DNA from: CAYQUC01 sp964420605
GTDB taxonomy: Bacteria; Pseudomonadota; Gammaproteobacteria; UBA6429; Thiohalophilaceae
Length of the DNA: 64,000 nucleotides
Reading direction: 5' to 3'
Assembly (NCBI GenBank): GCA_964420605.1
Contig: CAYQUC010000007.1
Span: 8,648 to 72,647, forward strand
Part shown: positions 38,858-48,116 of the stretch, one piece after another
Numbering within the stretch: position 1 is the stretch's first letter
Layout: the number at the start of each line of letters is the position of its first letter
The notes under the pieces: model-generated
Seen by the model: the letters and a program-made list of their open reading frames with translations, nothing else
Database searches by the model: none
What the model was told of the DNA's origin: nothing
Made by a program: the position numbers and the translations under genes

Positions 38858-38922
38858 CACTCTAGATTTGATATAGACAGAACTCCCTTTAACCCTATTT
38901 ATGGCTAATTATATCTAGAGTG
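38858..38922. repeat. 10-bp inverted repeat with 45-bp loop upstream of yebC
   Basis: CACTCTAGAT (38858-38867) and its exact complement (38913-38922). The right arm ends 2 bp before the -35 box of the yebC promoter and is followed by TTTTG. It could be a long-loop terminator of the FHA operon or paired operator half-sites. Confidence 0.35.
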
Positions 38923-38924
38923 TT

Positions 38925-38952
38925 TTGCCTTCTACAAGCGAAGTGGTAAAAT
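38925..38952 (+). promoter_or_regulatory. sigma-70 promoter of yebC-ruvCAB
   Basis: TTGCCT (38925-38930), a 16-bp spacer and TAAAAT (38947-38952), 32 bp before the yebC start codon, which itself follows an AGGGAG ribosome-binding site. Confidence 0.45.
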
Positions 38953-38984
38953 CCATTTAATTTATAAATAATAGGGAGCACACT

Positions 38985-39728
38985 ATGGCCGGACACAGTA
39001 AATGGGCCAATATTCAACATCGCAAAAAAGCTCAAGATGCAAAACGTGGAAAATTATTTACCAAATTAATTCGTGAAATTACCGTAGCTGCGCGCATGGG
39101 TGGCAGCGATACAAGTGCCAATCCACGATTGCGTTCTGCGATTGATGCTGGGTTATCCGGAAATATGACACGTGACACTATTGAACGAGCTGTAAAACGC
39201 GGTGCCGGTGAACAAGAGGGCGATAATTATGATGAACTTCGCTATGAAGGTTATGGCCCAAAAGGTGTTGCAATACTGGTCGATTGTTTGACCGATAATA
39301 AAAATAGAACCGTGTCTGATGTACGTCATGCGTTTAGCAAGAGTGGTGGTAACCTTGGTACTGACGGCTCTGTAGCCTATTTATTTACTAAACTGGGGGT
39401 AATGAACTATTCTCAAGGCAGTGACGAAGAAAATATAATGGATGCCGCATTAGAAGCCGGAGCGGATGATATCGTGACATTGGATGATGGCAGTATCGAA
39501 GTGTTAACCTCGGGTGAAAATTTTCTTAATGTAAAAGAAGCATTAAAAAAAGCTGAATTACCACCTGAACACGACGAAGTTACAATGCGTCCATCGACCA
39601 GTGTAGAATTAAATTTGGAAGATGCTCAAAAAGTGATGCGTTTAGTGGATATGTTAGAAGATTTAGATGATGTGCAAAATGTTTATACTAATGCCGATTT
39701 TTCGGATGAAGTTATGTCGCAATTATAA
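38985..39728 (+). CDS. yebC: YebC/TACO1 family protein
   Basis: A 247-residue protein starting MAGHSKWANIQHRKKAQDAK, the invariant family N-terminus. Later stretches (NMTRDTIERAVKRGAG, YEGYGPKGVAILVDCLTDN, RHAFSKSGGNLG) are also canonical. YebC proteins act in translation of proline-rich or difficult sequences and were earlier seen as transcription regulators. It heads the conserved yebC-ruvCAB order. Ribosome-binding site AGGGAG. Confidence 0.97.
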   Translation: MAGHSKWANIQHRKKAQDAKRGKLFTKLIREITVAARMGGSDTSANPRLRSAIDAGLSGNMTRDTIERAVKRGAGEQEGDNYDELRYEGYGPKGVAILVDCLTDNKNRTVSDVRHAFSKSGGNLGTDGSVAYLFTKLGVMNYSQGSDEENIMDAALEAGADDIVTLDDGSIEVLTSGENFLNVKEALKKAELPPEHDEVTMRPSTSVELNLEDAQKVMRLVDMLEDLDDVQNVYTNADFSDEVMSQL

Positions 39729-39801
39729 TAATCAAATAAGTTATTGGATAACGCTATAGTTTATATTCTAATTTGCTACTGCTTATAATACTGGGAAAAC
39801 A

Positions 39802-40323
39802 ATGATACGAATAATGGGGATAGATCCTGGTTCACGTTTTACCGGCTTTGGTATTATTGATGTCGATGGCAAGCACTTAACGTGTCAAGCCAGTGGTCAT
39901 ATTAAAGTGACGGGCGATAGCATACCCGAAAAACTGGGTATAATTTTTAGTAATCTTTCTGAACTATTGCAACACTATAATCCGGATGAAGCGGCAATAG
40001 AAAAAGTGTTTATGCACCGTAATGCGGATTCAGCATTAAAGCTAGGTCAAGCCAGAGGCGCTGCGATTACTGCCGTGGTAAATTATAACTGCACTGTTGC
40101 TGAGTATGCCCCAACTCAAATAAAGCAATCGGTGGTTGGTAAGGGCAATGCCTCCAAAGATCAGGTACAGCATATGGTTAAATCAATTTTAAATCTGAGT
40201 TCCACTCCTCAAGAAGATGCAGCTGATGCTTTGGCAATTGCAATATGCCATAACCATCATCGTAATTTACTCAATAGTGGCCAATCATATAAAGGTGTTC
40301 GTGCCGGTAGGTTAATTTCATGA
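39802..40323 (+). CDS. ruvC: crossover junction endodeoxyribonuclease RuvC
   Basis: A 173-residue Holliday junction resolvase. The four catalytic acidic residues are recognisable: Asp in IMGIDPGSRFTGFG, Glu in AAIEKVFMHRN and the Asp pair in QEDAADALAIAICH. It cuts junctions moved by RuvAB. The stop overlaps the ruvA start by 4 bp. Confidence 0.97.
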   Translation: MIRIMGIDPGSRFTGFGIIDVDGKHLTCQASGHIKVTGDSIPEKLGIIFSNLSELLQHYNPDEAAIEKVFMHRNADSALKLGQARGAAITAVVNYNCTVAEYAPTQIKQSVVGKGNASKDQVQHMVKSILNLSSTPQEDAADALAIAICHNHHRNLLNSGQSYKGVRAGRLIS

Positions 40324-40922
40324 TAGGACGGTTAAATGGCATACTTGTCGAAAAACAAGCACCACATTTACTAATCGACATAAATGGTGTCGCGTATGAA
40401 GTTGATGCACCAATGTCAACTATCTACCAATTACCCAATATAGGCGAAAAAGTGCAGATATTCACCCACCTAGTAGTTCGTGAAGATGCACAATTGTTAT
40501 ACGGTTTTTTTACAAATTTAGAACGTCAGTTTTTTCGAACATTGATCAAAGTTAACGGTGTTGGTGCCAAACTAGCGATTACTATCTTGTCAGGAATCAG
40601 CGCACAAGAATTTGCTGAAACCGTACAACAAGCTGATGCAGTGGCACTAACTAAGCTTCCCGGAATCGGTAAAAAAACAGCAGAACGTTTAATCATTGAG
40701 ATGCGCGATCGTTTGAAAGAATGGTATCAAGTTGATGTTGAATCGAGTAGTTTAGGAACAACAACTGTTGTTATAACTGACTCGAAAGGTGAAGCTGAAT
40801 CAGCTCTAGTCGCATTGGGTTATAAGCCGGCTGAAGCGGCTAGGATGATTGCTCGGGTTGACACCAAAGATTGTGACAGTGAAGATATCATTCGAAAAGC
40901 ACTAAAAGCGAGTATAAAATAG
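40320..40922 (+). CDS. ruvA: Holliday junction helicase subunit RuvA
   Basis: A 200-residue junction-binding protein. An N-terminal OB fold (MIGRLNGILVEKQAPHLLID) is followed by two helix-hairpin-helix motifs (FFRTLIKVNGVGAKLAI and ALTKLPGIGKKTAERLI) and, after an acidic-flexible linker, a C-terminal RuvB-binding helix bundle (ESALVALGYKPAEAARMI). Translational coupling with ruvC by ATGA overlap. Confidence 0.97.
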   Translation: MIGRLNGILVEKQAPHLLIDINGVAYEVDAPMSTIYQLPNIGEKVQIFTHLVVREDAQLLYGFFTNLERQFFRTLIKVNGVGAKLAITILSGISAQEFAETVQQADAVALTKLPGIGKKTAERLIIEMRDRLKEWYQVDVESSSLGTTTVVITDSKGEAESALVALGYKPAEAARMIARVDTKDCDSEDIIRKALKASIK

Positions 40923-40931
40923 GTTCATACC

Positions 40932-41987
40932 ATGATTGAACACGATCGAATTATCAGTACCGAAAAAGTTAAACAAGAAGAGGTGATTGATCGTGCCATT
41001 CGACCTAAATCATTACAGGATTATATCGGTCAAACAGTTGTTTGTGAGCAAATGGAAATATTTATAGAGGCTGCCAAAGGTCGACACGAAGCTTTAGATC
41101 ACGTACTCATTTTTGGTCCTCCGGGGCTAGGAAAAACCACCTTATCGCATATAATCGCAAATGAACTTGGGGTTAATATGAAACATACCTCGGGTCCCGT
41201 GTTAGAACGAGCCGGTGATTTAGCCGCATTATTAACAAACCTAGAAGAACACGACGTACTTTTTGTTGATGAAATACACCGTTTAAGTCCCGTTGTTGAA
41301 GAAATTTTATATCCCGCACTTGAAGATTATCAACTTGACATCATGATTGGAGAAGGACCCGCAGCGCGTTCAATTAAAATTGATCTGCCACCTTTTACAT
41401 TGGTAGGTGCAACCACACGAGCGGGCTTATTAACATCACCACTTCGTGACCGGTTTGGAATTGTTCAGCGACTTGAGTATTATACTGCTGAAGAGTTGAC
41501 TGAAGTTGTGGTGCGTTCAGCAACAATTCTAAATTTAGACATTGAATCTAAAGGGGCGACTGAAATCGCACGTCGTTCGCGAGGCACTCCTAGAATTGCA
41601 AATCGTTTATTGAGACGTGTGCGCGATTATGCCGAAGTTAAAAACGATGGAAGAATAACGACTGATGTGACCCAAAAAGCTTTGACCATGTTAAATGTTG
41701 ATAGTCTTGGCTTTGATGTCATGGATAGGAAATTATTATTGTGCATAATCGAGAAATTCAGTGGTGGCCCAGTGGGGCTCGATAGTATTGCAGCCGCAAT
41801 TGGTGAGCAACGAAATACCATCGAAGATGTTATCGAGCCCTATTTAATTCAACAGGGCTTTATTATGCGCACCCCACGAGGACGTGTTGCGACACTTCAT
41901 GCTTATGAACACTTTGGCTTAACACCATCTGTACAAGAAATAAACAATATCGACGAAACGCTCGATATTTTTAAAAATCCTACATAA
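40932..41987 (+). CDS. ruvB: Holliday junction branch migration ATPase RuvB
   Basis: A 351-residue AAA+ motor. Walker A is FGPPGLGKTTLSH, Walker B LFVDEIHRL, sensor 1 VGATTRAGLL, and the arginine finger region is SPLRDRFG. The C-terminal winged helix carries RTPRGR. Forms hexameric rings on DNA with RuvA. It lies 9 bp behind ruvA, completing the ruvCAB operon. Confidence 0.97.
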   Translation: MIEHDRIISTEKVKQEEVIDRAIRPKSLQDYIGQTVVCEQMEIFIEAAKGRHEALDHVLIFGPPGLGKTTLSHIIANELGVNMKHTSGPVLERAGDLAALLTNLEEHDVLFVDEIHRLSPVVEEILYPALEDYQLDIMIGEGPAARSIKIDLPPFTLVGATTRAGLLTSPLRDRFGIVQRLEYYTAEELTEVVVRSATILNLDIESKGATEIARRSRGTPRIANRLLRRVRDYAEVKNDGRITTDVTQKALTMLNVDSLGFDVMDRKLLLCIIEKFSGGPVGLDSIAAAIGEQRNTIEDVIEPYLIQQGFIMRTPRGRVATLHAYEHFGLTPSVQEINNIDETLDIFKNPT

Positions 41988-42071
41988 TATCTTCGCTTTT
42001 ATTTCCGTAATGAGAATAATACTTGTACTATATCACTTACATTATCACATTGATTTTGATAGAAATATGCC

Positions 42072-42521
42072 ATGATTGAGTCTGCGATTGAACCTGCTGG
42101 GGACGATTATTCAGGTACTGAATCATCGGGATTTCGATGGCCTATACGAATTTATTATGAAGATACTGATTCGGGGGGGGTCGTTTATCACTCAAATTAC
42201 TTAAAATTTATGGAGCAAGCTCGGACTGAGTGGTTACGGAGTTTATCAATTGAACAAGATGAACTGATACAGCAAACCGGTGTCCTATTTGCTGTACAAA
42301 AGCTAAGCATTGATTATAAAAGTGCAGCTCGGTTTAACGATGCGTTACTGGTGGTAACTAAGTTAACTAAAGTATCAGGGGCTAGTATGGAGCTAAATCA
42401 AGTGATAACAAACGATCGAGAATCAGTTATCATTTGTGTGGCAGACATAAAAATAGTAAGTTTACAGGCTATGAGCTTTAAACCTTGTGCCTTACCCAAA
42501 ATAGTAAAGAATAAAATCTAA
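42072..42521 (+). CDS. ybgC: Tol-Pal-associated acyl-CoA thioesterase
   Basis: A 149-residue hotdog-fold thioesterase. The catalytic Asp lies in YYEDTDSGGVVYHSNY, the 4HBT/YbgC signature. An N-terminal extension of about 20 residues before the usual start is unusual; the reading frame offers no better ATG nearby. The signature is encoded with a run of eight G (42173-42180), uncommon in this AT-rich genome. It heads the tol-pal cluster as in most gammaproteobacteria. Confidence 0.93.
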   Translation: MIESAIEPAGDDYSGTESSGFRWPIRIYYEDTDSGGVVYHSNYLKFMEQARTEWLRSLSIEQDELIQQTGVLFAVQKLSIDYKSAARFNDALLVVTKLTKVSGASMELNQVITNDRESVIICVADIKIVSLQAMSFKPCALPKIVKNKI

Positions 42522-42554
42522 AACAGATAACAAATATATAAATGAAGGTGCGGT

Positions 42555-43229
42555 TTGGAAGCAAATACTGATATTTTAAAAATGGTAATCGATGCGAGTT
42601 TTATTGTACAACTCGTCATGTTGGTATTATTGATAACCTCATTGTTATCCTGGACAGTTATTTTTATCAAATGGTCCGTTATTAAACAGGCCAAAGCCTC
42701 AGCAGCTCAATTTGAACGTCGTTTTTGGTCTGGGGTTGAGCTTGGTGATTTATACAAAAAAATTGCGAGTAAGCGCAGTAATGCAACCGGAATGGAAACC
42801 ATATTTGAATCCGGTTTTAAAGAATATGCCCGTTTAAAAAGCAAATCCGATATTGATCCTATGGCAGTGTTAGATGGTGCTCAACGTGGAATGCGCGTTG
42901 CCGCGAGTAAAGTCATCGAAAAGCTTGAAAATCATTTATCCTTTTTAGCAACGGTTGGTTCAACCAGCCCGTATATCGGTTTATTTGGTACGGTTTGGGG
43001 TATTATGAACTCCTTTATTAGTATTGGTGGCCAAGAGCAGGTGACCATTGCTCAAGTTGCTCCAGGTATTGCTGAAGCTCTTATTGCAACTGCGATGGGA
43101 CTATTTGCTGCTATCCCAGCGGTGGTGTCATATAATCGCTATAGCAATGATGTCGAACGATTAATCGGTAAATACGATACGTTTATGGAAGAATTTGCAT
43201 CAATCCTACAACGCCAAGTTCACACATAA
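42555..43229 (+). CDS. tolQ: TolQ, proton channel subunit of Tol-Pal
   Basis: A 224-residue inner-membrane protein with three helices (about 17-37, 130-150 and 165-190) and the typical LATVGSTSPYIGLFGTVWGIM and ALIATAMGLFAAIPAVV stretches. With TolR it uses the proton gradient to energise TolA and constrict the outer membrane at division. TTG 42555 is the likely start, preceded by GAAGGTG; the nearby ATG at 42542 is out of frame. Confidence 0.95.
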   Translation: MEANTDILKMVIDASFIVQLVMLVLLITSLLSWTVIFIKWSVIKQAKASAAQFERRFWSGVELGDLYKKIASKRSNATGMETIFESGFKEYARLKSKSDIDPMAVLDGAQRGMRVAASKVIEKLENHLSFLATVGSTSPYIGLFGTVWGIMNSFISIGGQEQVTIAQVAPGIAEALIATAMGLFAAIPAVVSYNRYSNDVERLIGKYDTFMEEFASILQRQVHT

Positions 43230-43239
43230 TAGTAATTGA

Positions 43240-43689
43240 ATGAGCCAATATTCTCCCTTAGGTAATCGCACTCGAAAGCGGCCAATGTCAGAAATTAATG
43301 TAGTGCCTTACATTGATGTGATGTTAGTGTTATTGGTGATTTTTATGATTACAGCACCGTTATTAACGCAAGGTGTCGCCGTTAAACTTCCTGAAGCATC
43401 GTCAAAAAACATGCAAGAACCCAAAGGTACACCGATTATTGTCACGGTGGATGTAGACGGTAATTTATACATGAATATTGGTGAAAATACCGAAAAACCC
43501 GTAAAAGAAAGTGTACTAAAAGCCCGAGTTGCGGCAGTATTAAAAATTAAACCAAAAACCGATGTATATGTTCGTGGTGATACCAATACGGATTATGGTA
43601 AAGTGATAAATGCCATGGTTTTATTACAGCAAGCTGGAGTAAAGGATGTTGGTTTGGTGACGAAGTCGCCAAAACGACATCAACGATAG
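43240..43689 (+). CDS. tolR: TolR, inner-membrane Tol-Pal protein
   Basis: A 149-residue ExbD/TolR protein. The single helix contains the proton-carrying Asp26 in VVPYIDVMLVLLVIFMIT, and a periplasmic domain follows with PIIVTVDVDGNLYMN. It lies 10 bp behind tolQ. Length is typical. Confidence 0.95.
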   Translation: MSQYSPLGNRTRKRPMSEINVVPYIDVMLVLLVIFMITAPLLTQGVAVKLPEASSKNMQEPKGTPIIVTVDVDGNLYMNIGENTEKPVKESVLKARVAAVLKIKPKTDVYVRGDTNTDYGKVINAMVLLQQAGVKDVGLVTKSPKRHQR

Positions 43690-43693
43690 CGTT

Positions 43694-44563
43694 ATGATTG
43701 AGATTTTAAAAGAGCATCCCAAAGCAGCACTATTTGCTGCGATTTTCCACGTGATTGTTGTTATCGTGGTTGGTGTGAGTGTTGACTGGACATCGTTAAC
43801 TGAACCCTCGGGTGAAAATAAGCCCGTTAAAATAGTTAATGCGGTCGCAGTTGATCAAAAGTTGCTCGATAACGAACTGAAAAAAATAAAACAAGCAGAA
43901 AAGCAACGAGTAAAAAAACAAAAAGATGCCGAGCGACGTAAGAAAAAGGCCATTGTCGATCGCAAGCGCGAAGAGAAAAAGTTAAACGAATTAAAGCGTA
44001 AAAATAAAAAGGAAAAAGCCAAGCAACTTGCATTAAAGAAAAAACGCGATGCTGACAAAAAGGCCGACAATAAGCGCAAGCTCAAAGTTAAAAAAGCGCA
44101 ACAAAAGAAAGCCGCAGCAGACAAGAAGAAGGCTGCTGCAGAAAAGAAAAAAGCGGCTAAATTAGCCGAGCAACAAAAACGTAAAGAACAGTTCGAAACT
44201 GAACTTAAACAGAAAATGGCCAAAGAAGAAGCCGAGCGGCAAGCGCAAATAGCCGCTGCAAACTTGGCCAAAAGACAAAGTGAGATTGGGAAATACATCC
44301 AAAGGATCAAGCTTAAAGTAGAAAACAACTGGATTACATTTAGAACCAAAAAACTGGGTAAGTTTACGGTTGTCCGTGTCAAAGTTATTCCAGGTGGTGC
44401 GGTGCTTGATGCAAAGACTATTACACCCAGTGGTGATGACATATTTGATAAGGATGCGGTAACGGCTGTATATAAAGCGTCACCGTTACCAATACCACCG
44501 GCTGATACAGATTTAATAAATGATTTTCGCGAATTTGATTTAAAAATAGGGACTCCAAAATAG
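43694..44563 (+). CDS. tolA: TolA, energised link to Pal
   Basis: A 289-residue protein with one N-terminal helix (AALFAAIFHVIVVIVVGV), a long periplasmic helix of about 140 residues made almost only of Lys, Ala, Glu, Gln and Arg (about 60-200), and a C-terminal domain (about 205-289) with NNWITFRTKKLGKFTVVRV. TolA spans the periplasm and contacts TolB/Pal. It starts 4 bp after tolR and abuts tolB. The repetitive codons make long false frames on the opposite strand. Confidence 0.95.
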   Translation: MIEILKEHPKAALFAAIFHVIVVIVVGVSVDWTSLTEPSGENKPVKIVNAVAVDQKLLDNELKKIKQAEKQRVKKQKDAERRKKKAIVDRKREEKKLNELKRKNKKEKAKQLALKKKRDADKKADNKRKLKVKKAQQKKAAADKKKAAAEKKKAAKLAEQQKRKEQFETELKQKMAKEEAERQAQIAAANLAKRQSEIGKYIQRIKLKVENNWITFRTKKLGKFTVVRVKVIPGGAVLDAKTITPSGDDIFDKDAVTAVYKASPLPIPPADTDLINDFREFDLKIGTPK

Positions 44564-45901
44564 ATGTTATTACGATTATTTTTTACCATAGCCCTTAGTG
44601 TCGGGTTAATTTTACCGAACCTTAGTTATGCTCGTTTTACCATTGAGATTACAGAAGGTGCCGAAGGTGCATTTCCTATTGCGGTGGTACCATTTGGTTG
44701 GCAAGGCAAAACCTCAGTTCCGGTGGATATTGGTGAGATTATTGCTAGTGATTTAAGGCGCAGCGGACAATTTGCACCTATTGATAATAAATTGTTCTTG
44801 GCTCAACCGCACAGCAGCGACAATGTTAATTGGGATAATTGGCGCGTGTTAAAAGCCAATAATTTGGTCGTAGGATCAATTGAAACCTTGCCCATAAAAC
44901 TAAAACAAGAACAACAATATAAAATTTCATTTTATTTATTTGATGCCATTAAAGGCACGCAATTAAAGGGCTTAAGCTTAGAGACCAATGCAGGTAAGTC
45001 GCAGTTACGAACCATTGCGCACATCATCAGCGATATTATTTATGAAAAACTGACTGGTATTAAAGGTGCATTTAACACTGATATTGCTTATGTTAAAGTG
45101 GTTACTAATAATAATAAGCGAACTTTTTTGTTGGCCATATCCGATTCAGACGGTGAGAATGAACAGGTGATATACCATTCCGATCAGCCTATTTTGTCAC
45201 CAAGCTGGTCCCCAGATGGTAAACGATTAGCCTATGTTTCATTTGCCACGGGTAAAGCAGCCATTGTGATCCAATCGCCTAGTGATAGCGACGATATTAT
45301 TCACATCCGCTCAAAATCAGGTGCTAATAGTGCGCCATCCTGGTCACCCGATGGTAGCCGGCTCGCATTGACGGTACATAAAGATGGTAATTCTGAGATC
45401 TTTATCTATGCTTTGGCTACTCGAAAATTTACTCAAATTACTCGAAATTACGCAATTGATACCGAGCCAAGCTGGATGCCAGATGGTTCAGCCATTGTGT
45501 TTACCTCGGATCGCGGTGGTAGCCCTCAAATATATACTATAGGTGTTAATAAATTTGGAGTGAATGGTCGACCACAGCGCTTAACATTTGATGGTAGTTA
45601 TAACGCTCGACCAATTGTGTCAAATGATGGTCGATATGTCGCTTTTGTGCACAGAATTGAAGGAAATTTTCGTATCGCTACGATAGAATTAGGCACCAAT
45701 TCCATGCGTATACTCACCGAGTCCAGTTTAGACGAGTCGCCGAGTTTTGCGCCGAACAGTACTATGGTACTTTATGCTACTATCTATAAAAATAGAGGCG
45801 TGCTTGCTGCAGTTTCAGTTGATGGAAGGGCACAACAACGTTTAAGCTTAAGCTATGGTGATGTAAAAGAACCTGTGTGGTCACCTTTTCGAAAGCAATA
45901 A
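44564..45901 (+). CDS. tolB: TolB, periplasmic beta-propeller of Tol-Pal
   Basis: A 445-residue exported protein (signal peptide about 1-23, LPNLSYA). The N-terminal domain, with FPIAVVPFGWQG and ASDLRRSGQFAPID, is followed by a six-bladed propeller with repeated SPSWSPDGKRLAYVS-like motifs (SAPSWSPDGSRLALT, EPSWMPDGSAIVFTS). It binds Pal and the TolA C-terminus. The start abuts the tolA stop. Confidence 0.96.
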   Translation: MLLRLFFTIALSVGLILPNLSYARFTIEITEGAEGAFPIAVVPFGWQGKTSVPVDIGEIIASDLRRSGQFAPIDNKLFLAQPHSSDNVNWDNWRVLKANNLVVGSIETLPIKLKQEQQYKISFYLFDAIKGTQLKGLSLETNAGKSQLRTIAHIISDIIYEKLTGIKGAFNTDIAYVKVVTNNNKRTFLLAISDSDGENEQVIYHSDQPILSPSWSPDGKRLAYVSFATGKAAIVIQSPSDSDDIIHIRSKSGANSAPSWSPDGSRLALTVHKDGNSEIFIYALATRKFTQITRNYAIDTEPSWMPDGSAIVFTSDRGGSPQIYTIGVNKFGVNGRPQRLTFDGSYNARPIVSNDGRYVAFVHRIEGNFRIATIELGTNSMRILTESSLDESPSFAPNSTMVLYATIYKNRGVLAAVSVDGRAQQRLSLSYGDVKEPVWSPFRKQ

Positions 45902-45986
45902 AATGTAATAGATGTAATACAAAAGAAGTATATTTTTAGAATAACAATTTAATAATAATCTAATACTAAAAAATAGGAGAAAATCC

Positions 45987-46508
45987 GTGAATCAAATTAT
46001 AAAATTAATCTTTATGGGTGCTGTTGCCGTTACTTTAATTTCTTGTAGTTCAGATCCTAAGAAAGAGGATCCTGTACCGGTTGATCAGACAGACACAACT
46101 ACTAATGATGATGGACGTAATAATGTATCTAACGCTGTTCCCGTTGCGACAGATCCACTAGAAGAAGGTTTACTTGCTCGACGTATTATCTATTTTGAAT
46201 TCAATCAAGCAAAAATCAGTGATGATGATCGCGAGTTTATATCTGCACATGCAAATTATTTGTCGGCTAATAGTAGTGTATCAGTAGTGTTAGAAGGTCA
46301 TGCTGATGAACGTGGAACCAGAGAATATAATCTCTCTTTAGGTGAACGACGTGCTAAAGCAGTGATGCAATTATTATTATTACAAGGTGCTTCAAAATCA
46401 CAAATTCAAGTCATTAGTTTTGGTGAAGAACGACCTGTTGAATTGGGCCATGATGAAAGTTCATGGAGCAAGAATCGTCGTGTAGAATTACTGTATTCTG
46501 GTCGTTAA
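45987..46508 (+). CDS. pal: peptidoglycan-associated lipoprotein Pal
   Basis: A 173-residue outer-membrane lipoprotein. The lipobox is TLISC (Cys20, Ser at +2). The OmpA-like peptidoglycan-binding domain has IIYFEFNQAKISDDD and LEGHADERGTREYNLSLGERRA. The start is GTG 45987, preceded by a strong AGGAG. It anchors the outer membrane to murein and is the end point of the Tol system. Confidence 0.96.
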   Translation: MNQIIKLIFMGAVAVTLISCSSDPKKEDPVPVDQTDTTTNDDGRNNVSNAVPVATDPLEEGLLARRIIYFEFNQAKISDDDREFISAHANYLSANSSVSVVLEGHADERGTREYNLSLGERRAKAVMQLLLLQGASKSQIQVISFGEERPVELGHDESSWSKNRRVELLYSGR

Positions 46509-46525
46509 TTAGGGTTTAGTAATTA

Positions 46526-47392
46526 ATGTTGAATAAAGTCACGATTAATTTTCTAAGCTATCTTTTTAGTGGATTTTTGGTGCTGATAACAATCAGCACC
46601 ACTTTATCTGCTGCGCCACGAAAACCGGTGTATAACAGTTCTAGCACTAGTTCGGAAGTGGTCGATTTACAACAAAGTTCAGATAGCATAGAAAGTCGTA
46701 TTATGCGTTTAGAGCGCTTGCTCGAAAGTCGAAGTTTAGTTGATATATTAATGAGACTGGATAATATCCAGGGCGAATTACAAAACATGCGTGGTGATAT
46801 TGAAGTTGTTAATCATTCAATAACTGACATTAAAAAGCGACAACGTGATTTGTACATTGATATTGATCGGCGTTTAATTAAACTAGAGCGTGGTAGCAAA
46901 ACATTGTCCAGTTCTACTGCTGCCGGCATTGGTACCACTGTATCGAGTTCGACAGAGCAAGCTTTACCATCATCCAGTTCAGAAGTGAAAGCAACAACAC
47001 AAGATGAACAACAGCTATACCAGGATGCATTTAACTTGTTACGAGAATTACGTTATGACAAGTCAATAGCAGCATTTAATAACTTTATTAAAACGTATCC
47101 AAAGGGGCGATATGCTCATATCGCTCAATATTGGGTAGGAGAGGCTAATTATGCTCAACGAAATTTTAAGCTTGCCATCCAAGCTTATCAGAGTTTAATT
47201 ACTCATTATCCAAAAAGTCCTAAGGTTGCCGAAGCATTATTAAAAATTGGTTATAGTTACTTTGAACTTAGCGATATTACGCAAGCAAAAGCCAATTTAA
47301 CTAAATTAGTAAAGCTATACCCTGAAACAACCGAAGCAAGTCAGGCTAAAAATAAATTACAAAAGATTAAGTTAAATCGTTCTAAACGTTAA
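46526..47392 (+). CDS. cpoB: CpoB/YbgF cell division coordinator
   Basis: A 288-residue periplasmic protein. A signal peptide (to about residue 30) is followed by a coiled-coil trimerisation region (about 55-120, IESRIMRLERLLESRS onwards), a Ser/Thr linker, and three TPR units (about 165-285) including YQDAFNLLRELRYDKSIAAF and AEALLKIGYSYFELSD. It coordinates peptidoglycan synthesis with outer-membrane constriction. Standard position after pal. Confidence 0.93.
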   Translation: MLNKVTINFLSYLFSGFLVLITISTTLSAAPRKPVYNSSSTSSEVVDLQQSSDSIESRIMRLERLLESRSLVDILMRLDNIQGELQNMRGDIEVVNHSITDIKKRQRDLYIDIDRRLIKLERGSKTLSSSTAAGIGTTVSSSTEQALPSSSSEVKATTQDEQQLYQDAFNLLRELRYDKSIAAFNNFIKTYPKGRYAHIAQYWVGEANYAQRNFKLAIQAYQSLITHYPKSPKVAEALLKIGYSYFELSDITQAKANLTKLVKLYPETTEASQAKNKLQKIKLNRSKR

Positions 47393-47438
47393 AGTGTAGA
47401 GTGATTAATCAAATTTTATGTAATTAGTACTAAACATT

Positions 47439-48116
47439 ATGTCCACCGAAGTGACAACGACAGATAACAGTCTACTCAATCGTTTAAAAATTACTGAGAT
47501 ATTTTATTCGCTGCAAGGTGAATCAAATACAGTTGGTATTCCAACAATTTTTATTCGCCTGACAGGTTGTCCACTTCGGTGTCACTATTGTGACACCGAG
47601 TATGCGTTCCAAGGTGGTGATTGGTGGGATATTGATAAGATTATTCAAGAAGCACAAAAATACCCAACAAATTACATTACAGTAACCGGTGGTGAACCGC
47701 TTGCGCAAAAAAAGTGTATTGCGCTATTACAGCAGCTATGTGAACTAAATTATCAGGTATCGCTAGAAACCAGTGGTGCACTTGATGTTAGCAATGTTGA
47801 TCCTCGAGTCGTCAAAGTTATTGATGCAAAAACACCAGGTTCTGGTGAGTGTGATAAAAACTTGTACTCTAACTTTTTATCTCTGTATTCAACAGATCAA
47901 ATAAAATTTGTATTATGTGATCGAGCAGATTACGAATGGGCTAAAGCATTATTGCTTAAATATGAATTGATAGGGCAATGTGAAGTGTTATTTTCAACAT
48001 CCTATCAACAATTATCGGCGACAGAATTAGCCGATTGGATTTTGACTGATGGTTTAAAGGTACGCTTCCAAGTACAACTACACAAAATTCTGTGGAATGA
48101 TGAACATGGTCGATAA
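47439..48116 (+). CDS. queE: 7-carboxy-7-deazaguanine synthase
   Basis: A 225-residue radical SAM enzyme of queuosine synthesis that converts CPH4 to CDG. The iron-sulfur cluster cysteines are Cys44, Cys48 and Cys51 in GCPLRCHYCDTEYAF, and the SAM-binding GGE is in TVTGGEPLAQ. It is coupled with queC, whose start lies inside its end, and follows cpoB as in many proteobacteria. No preQ1-type riboswitch was seen in the 46-bp leader. Confidence 0.95.
   Translation: MSTEVTTTDNSLLNRLKITEIFYSLQGESNTVGIPTIFIRLTGCPLRCHYCDTEYAFQGGDWWDIDKIIQEAQKYPTNYITVTGGEPLAQKKCIALLQQLCELNYQVSLETSGALDVSNVDPRVVKVIDAKTPGSGECDKNLYSNFLSLYSTDQIKFVLCDRADYEWAKALLLKYELIGQCEVLFSTSYQQLSATELADWILTDGLKVRFQVQLHKILWNDEHGR

Noticed and set aside
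43855..44589. A 244-codon open frame on the minus strand opposite tolA
   Set aside because: It is the shadow of the Lys/Ala-rich tolA repeat (complement gives Phe/Ser/Leu), without a ribosome-binding site or a recognisable product.
47393..47438. preQ1 riboswitch before queE
   Set aside because: The leader is only 46 bp, AT-rich, and lacks a preQ1 aptamer hairpin with the A-rich tail.
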